From Dyadobacter sp. CY261 (lineage in GTDB: Bacteria > Bacteroidota > Bacteroidia > Cytophagales > Spirosomataceae), in contig NZ_JAKCPW010000027.1 of assembly GCF_021440085.1 (NCBI RefSeq), positions 1 to 39,951 on the forward strand: a stretch of DNA of 39,951 bases. Direction: 5' to 3'. Below the pieces are notes generated by a model that was not told where the DNA came from, made no database searches, and saw nothing but the letters and a program-made list of their open reading frames with translations. The position numbers and the translations under genes are program-made. Position 1 is the stretch's first letter, and each line of letters starts with the position of its first letter. Positions 34,656 to 39,951 of the stretch are shown piece by piece.

Positions 34656-35225
34656 ATGGAAGAGTTCATTAATTACATATTACAGTTTGGAAATCTGAAT
34701 AAGCAGCAAACAGATTTCATTGTTGGCAAAGCCAAGACGCTGGAACTTCATAAAGAGGATTATTTTTCGGAAGCTGGAAAGGTCCCAAGGCAAGTTGGAT
34801 TCCTTCTCGAAGGGGTCGTGCGCTTCTGCTATTATAATAACAAAGGCGAAGAAATCACTCAATACTTCATCGACGAGAATAATTTTGTTTCAGACCAACA
34901 AAGGTTTGAGGCGCAAGTGTTGGCTTCTGAGTATATACAGGCAGTTACCGATTGTAAATTGCTTATTTTTTCAAAGAGGGATTGGGACGAAATTGGAAAC
35001 ACCATTGTTGGCTGGGATGCTATTACAGGTCTCATATTAAAAAATTGTTTATTAAAAACGATTGAAAGAAGGAGCCCGCTGGTTTCAGAAGATGCAACCA
35101 CCCGATATTTATCGTTCATTGAAAATTTCCCTGGCCTTGTCAATCGTATTCCGCTTTCATATATCGCTTCATACCTGGGAATTACACAGCAATCATTAAG
35201 CAGGATAAGAAGAAATATTCGCTAA
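34656..35225 (+). CDS. Crp/Fnr-family transcriptional regulator
   Basis: A 189-aa regulator. The N-terminal cyclic-nucleotide-binding-like beta roll is visible (LHKEDYFSEAGKVPRQVGFL, LEGVVRFCYYNNKGEEIT), followed by the dimerisation helix (WDAITGLILKNCLLKTIERR) and a C-terminal winged helix (TRYLSFIENFPGLVNRIPLS, then YIASYLGITQQSLSRIRRNI). There is no Cys cluster, so an Fnr-type iron-sulfur cluster is unlikely, and the ligand is unknown. This short form is common in Bacteroidota, where it often controls a neighbouring redox gene. The ATG at 34656 is 34 bases past a perfect palindrome. The SDR gene begins 80 bases downstream with its own version of the palindrome, so the two form a small regulon. 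Confidence 0.93.
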   Translation: MEEFINYILQFGNLNKQQTDFIVGKAKTLELHKEDYFSEAGKVPRQVGFLLEGVVRFCYYNNKGEEITQYFIDENNFVSDQQRFEAQVLASEYIQAVTDCKLLIFSKRDWDEIGNTIVGWDAITGLILKNCLLKTIERRSPLVSEDATTRYLSFIENFPGLVNRIPLSYIASYLGITQQSLSRIRRNIR

Positions 35226-35235
35226 AATTCCCTTT

Positions 35236-35251
35236 TTTACCATTTGTTAAA
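35236..35251 (+). promoter_or_regulatory. Palindromic operator before SDR gene
   Basis: TTTACCA-TT-TGTTAAA matches the palindrome at 34607-34622 with the left half identical and one change in the right half (TGTTAAA for TGGTAAA). Its centre is 62 bases before the SDR ATG. Control by the neighbouring Crp/Fnr protein is inferred. Confidence 0.6.
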
Positions 35252-35305
35252 TGCTTTCCTTTTTTCGATACTGACCTTTGTATCATTAATTTAAAGTATA
35301 GAGCA

Positions 35306-36172
35306 ATGAGCAAAAAAGTCGTATTGATTACAGGAACAAATAGTGGTTTTGGATGGCTTACTGCCAATAGTGTAGCAGCTCGGGGGCATAAAGTTTACGC
35401 CACCATGAGAGATACCAACGGAAAGAATGCCGAAAAAGCCAAAGCATTGGCAAAGGTGGAGAATATCACCGTTTTAGATGTAACGCTAACGGACGAAACC
35501 AGCGTGAAAGCTGCTTTCGACACCATTATCACCAAAGAAGGGACTATTGATGTATTGGTAAACAATGCCGGGATCGGAATGATGGGCGTGGCAGAAAGTT
35601 ATTCGGTGGCAGATGTCCAGGAAATGTTTGACGTAAACGTGATTGCCCCTTTTAGATTGATAAAATTGGCATTGCCATTCATGCGAAAAAAATCAGAAGG
35701 ATTAATCATCAATATCACAAGTGGTTTCGGAAGAGTTAGTTTTCCTTTCTCAGTAGTTTATGGTGCTTCAAAATTTGGTTTGGAGGGAATGAGCGAAGGT
35801 TTGCATTATGAAGTAAGGCCGTTGGGAATTGATGTAGCAATTTTAGAGCCGGGCGCATTTCCTACCGAGATGAGCCAAAAAGCCAGACTTGCTTCGGACG
35901 TGGAAACCACCAATGGCTACGAAGAATTGTTAGCAGTTTACCCCAATAAAATGGTCGCCGCTATTGGTCAACTATTTGAAACTTTAAAACCGAACCCGCA
36001 AGATGTGGCAGATGCTATACTGGATCTGATCAATTTGCCAAAAGGAGAAAGACCATTAAGAACAGTTGTCGATCCGACGACGGGAGAATTTATAAGAAAA
36101 GCCAACGAAGCTGTCAGTGGTGAATATTCAAAAGCATTGACAGCGTTTGGGATGGAAGGTCTTTTAGCATAA
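35306..36172 (+). CDS. SDR family oxidoreductase
   Basis: A 288-aa classical short-chain dehydrogenase/reductase. The cofactor loop is ITGTNSGFGWLTA (T-G-x3-G-x-G, Gly10/14/16), with NADP(H) suggested by basic residues after strand two (ATMRDTNGKNAEKAKAL). NNAG is present in DVLVNNAGIGMMG, and the catalytic residues are Ser139 (NITSGFGR), Tyr152 and Lys156 (YGASK). The region LEPGAFPTEMSQ follows as in extended-loop members that reduce aldehydes or ketones. The substrate is unknown; Bacteroidota homologues are simply labelled SDR. It is transcribed after the Crp/Fnr gene and probably from its own palindrome-bearing promoter. It ends at a strong bidirectional terminator shared with the opposing YceI gene. 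Confidence 0.94.
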   Translation: MSKKVVLITGTNSGFGWLTANSVAARGHKVYATMRDTNGKNAEKAKALAKVENITVLDVTLTDETSVKAAFDTIITKEGTIDVLVNNAGIGMMGVAESYSVADVQEMFDVNVIAPFRLIKLALPFMRKKSEGLIINITSGFGRVSFPFSVVYGASKFGLEGMSEGLHYEVRPLGIDVAILEPGAFPTEMSQKARLASDVETTNGYEELLAVYPNKMVAAIGQLFETLKPNPQDVADAILDLINLPKGERPLRTVVDPTTGEFIRKANEAVSGEYSKALTAFGMEGLLA

Positions 36173-36178
36173 ACTTTC

Positions 36179-36236
36179 ATTGTTGTCAAAATCGGCCCGA
36201 GGGATCAATTATCCCCGGGCTGATTTTGACAACAAT
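36179..36236. terminator. Bidirectional terminator between SDR and YceI genes
   Basis: A long near-perfect hairpin: 21-base outer arms (ATTGTTGTCAAAATC-GGCCCG against CGGGCTGATTTTGACAACAAT, with one G-T pair), one bulged A, an inner GGGAT/ATCCC stem and a CAATT loop. It lies between two convergent genes and, with T-rich flanks on both strands, should terminate both. Confidence 0.85.
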
Positions 36237-36274
36237 AAACCATACTTTTATAACTTGGAAGTAACTAGTACATG

Positions 36275-36820
36275 CTAAGATTGCTTCACCAACTGCAATT
36301 CAACATTGATAGATATTTCGTCGCTTACCAATAGCCCTCCGGTTTCCAAAGGCATATTCCAGTTCAATCCCCAATCTTTACGATTAATTGTACCTGTAAC
36401 CGAAAAGATCGCTTTTTCATTGCCCCATGGATCCTTAATGACGCCCCCAAACACAACCGTTAGTTTCACTTGCTTGCTGACACCTTTGATTGTAAGCCCG
36501 CCATAAATTTTATAACTGCCGCTCTTGTCGACTACCTCATACGTGTTTCCAGTAAAGTTAATTTCCTTAAAGTGATCAACGTCAAAGAAATCCGAATTCC
36601 TTAGGTGGTCATCCCTTTGTGCATTGCCTGTATCTATTGAGGCAGGATTGATCCAAAAATCAACCTCAGCAGTCAGAAAATCTTCATTTGTCGTATAGAT
36701 ACTGGCATCATATTCTTTGAAGACTCCTCGTACAGTCGCGACCATAAGGTGTTTAATCTTAAAGCCTATTTCACTGTGCGTCGGATCGATCACCCATTTG
36801 GTCTTGTTTCCTGTTTCCAT
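36275..36820 (-). CDS. YceI-family lipid-binding protein
   Basis: A 181-aa protein with the YceI lipocalin-like beta-barrel pattern: WVIDPTHSEIGFKIKHLMVA at the start, RGVFKEYDASI, FWINPASIDTGNAQRDDHLR, then SDFFDVDHFKEINFTG, YGGLTIKGVSKQVKLTVVF and the closing GLNWNMPLETGGLLVSDEIS. Family members bind isoprenoid-type lipids and respond to stress. It has no signal peptide, unlike the periplasmic E. coli YceI, so a cytoplasmic site is predicted. ATG 36820 gives the usual compact start. It converges with the SDR gene at the shared terminator; pirin and LLM genes lie upstream on the same strand, about 210 bases away. Confidence 0.93.
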   Translation of the reverse strand: METGNKTKWVIDPTHSEIGFKIKHLMVATVRGVFKEYDASIYTTNEDFLTAEVDFWINPASIDTGNAQRDDHLRNSDFFDVDHFKEINFTGNTYEVVDKSGSYKIYGGLTIKGVSKQVKLTVVFGGVIKDPWGNEKAIFSVTGTINRKDWGLNWNMPLETGGLLVSDEISINVELQLVKQS

Positions 36821-37030
36821 TTGTTATTTATCTTAATTATATCAATTGATTTCAAATCATGCTTTTAGTTGAGAAAGCAAAAGGAGATATTAGAAAAAGC
36901 TATATAGTGTAATCAAACTTGTGTGAAAGGGTACTAGTACTAATAAATTGCCATGTGATCAATATTCCAGCTGCGGCAAGATCTTTTCTTTCCGAATATA
37001 GAATGGCCGTGTGATAAAGGCCGGGGGCGC
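36821..37030. promoter_or_regulatory. Intergenic region before YceI with palindrome
   Basis: A gap of 210 bases upstream of YceI and downstream of the pirin gene. It contains GTACTAGTAC, a perfect 10-base palindrome near 36931, and AT-rich DNA suitable for a promoter. Specific promoter elements are not clear. Confidence 0.35.
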
Positions 37031-37915
37031 TTACTGGCCCATCGATCTCTGTTTCTCATAATCGATCTTGCCGTATTCGCCATTATAAAAATCCCGGTAG
37101 GCAATGGCTATGTCCAGCTTCGAGTTCATCACGAATGGTCCCTCAGCGAAGATCGGCTCCTGATACGCTTCTCCGCCGAATAATATGAAATCGCATGCTT
37201 TCTGGCTTTCGTTTTTCAGCTCGATACTACCTTGTTTTCTGTCAAACTCGATAAAATCGCCGACATTGAATATTTCATCATTGATGACGGCTGGTTTTTC
37301 GGGAAGGTAGGCGGCGACCTCTATTTCGTCTGCAAATTCGATCGCGAAAAAGGCACCTGCGTCCAGATGGATATGATAAAGGAATTGTTCCGAATAATTG
37401 GGTATCACCGAACTTATATCCTCAAATGTCCCAACGATGACTTTGATCCAACTTTTGCCATCCGGCAGGTCTTTGCGCGGCACTTCATTTCCTTCAATGG
37501 CTAAATAAGCTGGTTTTTCAGCCTTGATCTCTGAGGGCAGATTGATCCAAAACTGGAAAGCATGTACAAGTTTGGAATCACTTTGCGAATCATAATTCAG
37601 CGTTTCATCATGAATGATCCCATTACCGGCATTCATCCATTGTACCCCTCCGGAATGAACCTTGGCATAGTTCCCCGCGCTGTCAAAATGTTCGTCTTCG
37701 CCGTTCAATATGTAGCTCAACGTGGCAATGCCGCGGTGCGGGTGTGCACCAGTACCTTCTTTATTAATCTTGCTCTGGATCCTTGGCACGATATGGTCAA
37801 GAAATACGAACGGCCCCACCGCGTCGGCATATCGGTTAGGTAGCATTCGGGATATTTCGAGGTAGCCAATATCTGCCCTTTGCCTCTGGGTTGAAAAGCT
37901 GCTATTCTTCTTCAT
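37031..37915 (-). CDS. Pirin family protein
   Basis: A 294-aa double cupin of the pirin family. The metal ligands are all present: His58 and His60 in GAHPHRGIATLSYIL, and His102 and Glu104 in NAGNGIIHDE, matching the His-His-His-Glu iron site of human pirin and bacterial YhhW (quercetin dioxygenase-like). The C-terminal cupin ends with CDFILFGGEAYQEPIFAEGP and FVMNSKLDIAIAYRDFYNGE, both hallmarks. Some bacterial pirins are quercetin 2,3-dioxygenases; others are redox-linked regulators. It is on the same strand as the LLM gene, 63 bases apart, so possibly co-transcribed. ATG 37915 gives the usual MKK start. Confidence 0.94.
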   Translation of the reverse strand: MKKNSSFSTQRQRADIGYLEISRMLPNRYADAVGPFVFLDHIVPRIQSKINKEGTGAHPHRGIATLSYILNGEDEHFDSAGNYAKVHSGGVQWMNAGNGIIHDETLNYDSQSDSKLVHAFQFWINLPSEIKAEKPAYLAIEGNEVPRKDLPDGKSWIKVIVGTFEDISSVIPNYSEQFLYHIHLDAGAFFAIEFADEIEVAAYLPEKPAVINDEIFNVGDFIEFDRKQGSIELKNESQKACDFILFGGEAYQEPIFAEGPFVMNSKLDIAIAYRDFYNGEYGKIDYEKQRSMGQ

Positions 37916-37978
37916 AAAAAACTGACCGTGAACGAATAGAATTTAGGTAAGGGTTGGGATGGTGATAGCCCTATGGCT

Positions 37979-38992
37979 CTATTTAACCAATGGGATGACC
38001 TGGCTGCCGATCAACTCGATAGACCGCATTAACTGCTGGTGTGTCAGGCCCGCAATGTCCATTTGGAATGTGAACAGGTCGATACCGCCGAGTGCTTCGC
38101 TATGCCTTTTCAGTTTTTCGGCAACCGTTTCCGGTCCGCCGACCACTAGCGCACCTTTTGCAGACACACCAGCGTCGAATTGCGCTTTGGTAACCGGCCC
38201 CCAGCCGCGTTCACGGCCTATTTTGGACCATGACTCTATGTATCCGGGAGCATAATCCGCGCTCGCCGACTGATCCGTATCGCCCACATATCCCGGGGAA
38301 TGCAGTCCGACTTTAAGCTCCTCTGGCTTGAAACCAGCCTCTTTACCAGACTTTCTGTAAAGATCGACCAGCGGCCTGAAGCTCTCGGTTTGTCCGCCGA
38401 TGACGGCCACCATCAGCGGAAGCCCCAGCTTACCGGCACGCACAAACGATTGCGCAGTACCGCCTACGCCCACCCAAACGGGTAATTTCTTCTGAACAGG
38501 GCGAGGATAGACCGGCTGATTATGCAAAGCGGGCCTGAACTTACCCGACCACGTAACGAATTCCTCATCCCTGAGCTGTAGCAACAATTTTAGTTTTTCA
38601 CTGAACAGGGCGTCATAATCATCAAGCTTATAACCGAACAACGGAAACGCTTCTGTGGCAGAACCCCGACCGGCAATGATCTCCGCACGTCCCTTGGAAA
38701 TAATATCCAGTGTTGCGAATTGCTGAAATACCCGTACCGGATCTGAAGTGCTCAGCACGGTCACCGCACTCATTAGCCTGATTCTTTTCGTGCGGGCAGC
38801 AGCAGCTGCAAGTATCACTGCCGGAACTGAATCGAGAAATTCTTTTTTATGATGTTCTCCAATCCCGAAAACATCGAGCCCGGCCTCGTCTGCCGCTACG
38901 ATCCTGTCTAGCAGTTGCTCCATTGCATCAACGCTATTCAGCTCATTACTTCCGTACATGGCCGATGCGAAACTATCTATGCCTATTTCCAT
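37979..38992 (-). CDS. LLM class flavin-dependent oxidoreductase
   Basis: A 337-aa bacterial-luciferase-like TIM-barrel monooxygenase using FMNH2. Characteristic pieces are EIGIDSFASAMYGS, the AADEAGLDVFGIGEHHKKEF strand-helix with the flavin-site GEHH motif, IRLMSAVTVLSTSDPVRVFQ, IISKGRAEIIAGRGSATEAF, FPLFGYKLDDYDALFSEKL, RPVQKKLPVWVGVGGTAQSF and VVGGPETVAEKLKRH. The GRGS and SxxVTVLS blocks place it in the Atu2307/SP_0267-type subfamily. Substrate unknown. It precedes pirin on the same strand (63 bases) and follows the NTF2-like gene by 101 bases, so the block may be a stress-related operon of redox enzymes. Confidence 0.94.
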   Translation of the reverse strand: MEIGIDSFASAMYGSNELNSVDAMEQLLDRIVAADEAGLDVFGIGEHHKKEFLDSVPAVILAAAAARTKRIRLMSAVTVLSTSDPVRVFQQFATLDIISKGRAEIIAGRGSATEAFPLFGYKLDDYDALFSEKLKLLLQLRDEEFVTWSGKFRPALHNQPVYPRPVQKKLPVWVGVGGTAQSFVRAGKLGLPLMVAVIGGQTESFRPLVDLYRKSGKEAGFKPEELKVGLHSPGYVGDTDQSASADYAPGYIESWSKIGRERGWGPVTKAQFDAGVSAKGALVVGGPETVAEKLKRHSEALGGIDLFTFQMDIAGLTHQQLMRSIELIGSQVIPLVK

Positions 38993-39093
38993 ATTTCTTC
39001 TTCTGATTTTCAGTTTGTATCAAGTGATCAAGGCCCGGTTACCATGTCGCTATTAAGATAAGGTACCGGGTAGATAGTGTCCTGTCCACCAGA

Positions 39094-39498
39094 CTATTTA
39101 GGTTGGTTAAACAGATACCGCGCAATTTTCCACTCCCCTTGTTCCTTCCTTAATAAAAAGAACTCTCTGTTTTCCGCAGGAATAATTTTTTCAGTCGCAT
39201 GGATGCGTGTAGTTCCAATTGAATGTGTCCTGACAAAAGAGATATCATCTTTCATTATCACCTCGTCAATGGTCACTTCGACATTTAACTGGATAGCCTT
39301 GAAAAGATATTCATATGCTGTGATCAATTGTGCTGTACCAATAGCGGTTGGTGCCCCCGCAGCTATAAATACACCGTCTGTTGTATATGAACCCACAGCA
39401 GTTTTTACATCAGATTCATTTAAAGCATTGAAATAATTATTTAATGCTTTTTCTACTGCTGCTTTGTCTTGATTTTCCATTTTTGCCTGATCTTCCAT
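39094..39498 (-). CDS. NTF2-like/SnoaL family protein
   Basis: A 134-aa small alpha+beta-barrel protein: an initial helix (AAVEKALNNYFNALNESDVK), TDGVFIAAGAPTAIGTAQLI (the typical pocket wall with a Gly-rich loop), a helix YEYLFKAIQLNVEVTIDEVI, and strands DISFVRTHSIGTTRI, EFFLLRKEQGEWKIARYLFN. This is the usual DUF4440/SnoaL-like form, found as a ketosteroid-isomerase-like enzyme or ligand-binding module. No Tyr/Asp catalytic pair can be asserted. ATG 39498 was chosen; an internal ATG at 39480 is an alternative. It belongs to the same-strand cluster with LLM, pirin and the hydrolase upstream. Confidence 0.88.
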   Translation of the reverse strand: MEDQAKMENQDKAAVEKALNNYFNALNESDVKTAVGSYTTDGVFIAAGAPTAIGTAQLITAYEYLFKAIQLNVEVTIDEVIMKDDISFVRTHSIGTTRIHATEKIIPAENREFFLLRKEQGEWKIARYLFNQPK

Positions 39499-39618
39499 CG
39501 TTATTAGTTTTTTGCGTTTTTATTTCAATGTAAGCTGACTTTGTATTAAGTGATTCATGTGGTCAATATGGTCGACTTAACCGTGCGTGGGTCATATTTA
39601 TAACCGCATACTGTTAAT

Positions 39619-39647
39619 GCGACATCCTGAAACTATTGGGATGTCGC
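39619..39647 (-). terminator. Hairpin after isochorismatase gene
   Basis: GCGACATCC pairs perfectly with GGATGTCGC across an 11-nt loop, about 20 bases past the stop of the upstream hydrolase. It probably ends that transcript and separates it from the NTF2-like gene. There is no long U-tract. Confidence 0.55.
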
Positions 39648-39666
39648 CTTCCAGGCATTATGCTTG

Positions 39667-39951
39667 TTAAGCCGGTACAGGCGTATTGAGTAATTGCTGT
39701 TCCCATGCATAAGCTACGCCGGTTGCCCCTGTATGTTCGATCATCAAACCGGCCAGCTGGGCAGCAGTATCCAGGCGGGCCCAATCCCTCTGCCATTCAG
39801 ATGTGACCGCAATCCAGTTGATGGGTGTAATGCCATGCTGAACCATACGGCGAACTGCCATATCGTGCGCTTCCGCTGTAACCGATCCGCAGGCATCTGT
39901 TACCACAAATACATCATAGCCTTCGGCAGCAGCCTGGATGGCAGGCATAGC
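39667..39951 (-). CDS. Isochorismatase-fold hydrolase, partial
   Basis: The C-terminal 95 or so residues of a cysteine-hydrolase (isochorismatase/YcaC-like) protein, cut by the window edge (its N terminus is beyond 39951). The visible part has AIQAAAEGYDVFVVTDACGS followed by AHDMAVRRMVQHGITPINWI, the conserved strand-helix-strand with the VTDACG motif near the fold's C-terminal half, and a tail AVTSEWQRDWARLDTAAQL. The catalytic Cys and Asp/Lys lie before this point (in the usual GVxTxxCV segment), so activity cannot be judged here. Many Bacteroidota pair such hydrolases with pirin and LLM genes. Its promoter is outside the window. Confidence 0.85.
   Translation of the reverse strand, partial: AMPAIQAAAEGYDVFVVTDACGSVTAEAHDMAVRRMVQHGITPINWIAVTSEWQRDWARLDTAAQLAGLMIEHTGATGVAYAWEQQLLNTPVPA

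Noticed and set aside
36929..36942. GTACTAGTAC palindrome as a specific regulator site
   Set aside because: A short palindrome in AT-rich DNA is expected by chance, and no second copy was seen in front of another gene.
1..39951. CRISPR array, tRNA or rRNA
   Set aside because: No regularly spaced repeats, cloverleaf or rRNA-like sequence was seen by eye; a covariance search could still find a short tRNA.

Overview
The window reads as chromosome of a Bacteroidota bacterium, most likely a Cytophagales/Dyadobacter-like genus (inferred from gene content, not from a marker gene). Supporting signs are two outer-membrane TonB-dependent receptors with N-terminal carboxypeptidase-regulatory-like domains, a DUF4374 lipoprotein, a 2672-residue secreted protein ending in a type IX secretion (T9SS) sorting domain, a 7TMR-DISM regulator, a C10 (streptopain-like) protease, weak Shine-Dalgarno sequences and a TAnnTTTG-type promoter element. 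No rRNA, tRNA or CRISPR array was seen.

Layout. 0-8.6 kb is a sparse, eroded region: DUF2958 protein, small hypothetical, APH-fold kinase, TIMP-like secreted protein, a frameshifted gene, an IS3-family orfB remnant, a translationally coupled C10 protease/lipoprotein pair, and a decayed small secreted gene. 8.8-17.2 kb is a divergent iron/siderophore uptake locus: leftward DUF3325-DUF3649-PepSY (inner membrane, overlapping genes) and rightward TonB receptor-DUF4374-TonB siderophore receptor; both receptor genes are preceded by a shared motif TTTANNCTAAATAYAA. 17.2-19.1 kb is debris, mainly an IS66 transposase remnant. 19.1-22.8 kb has a DUF1810 gene, a TetX-like FAD monooxygenase divergent from an AraC-type regulator, and a lipoprotein. 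23.1-33.1 kb is a giant T9SS multidomain surface protein and, upstream on the same strand, a 7TMR-DISM/LuxR-type regulator, with three TAGACAAA repeats between them. 33.1-34.5 kb is a deleted IS3 element next to a frameshifted alpha/beta hydrolase. 34.6-39.95 kb is a redox/stress-type cluster: Crp/Fnr regulator and SDR oxidoreductase, each preceded by the same TTTACCA-N2-TGGTAAA-like palindrome, then leftward YceI, pirin, LLM flavin oxidoreductase, NTF2-like protein and an isochorismatase-fold hydrolase cut by the window edge.

How parts may work together (inference): the receptors import ferric siderophores, DUF4374 assists in the periplasm, and the PepSY protein with its two small partners may reduce or process the ferrisiderophore at the inner membrane. 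The Crp/Fnr protein probably regulates itself and the SDR gene. The 7TMR-DISM protein is a candidate regulator of the giant surface protein. I did not find a convincing wholly new system; the best leads are the two operator pairs, the surface-protein/regulator pair and the protease/lipoprotein pair.
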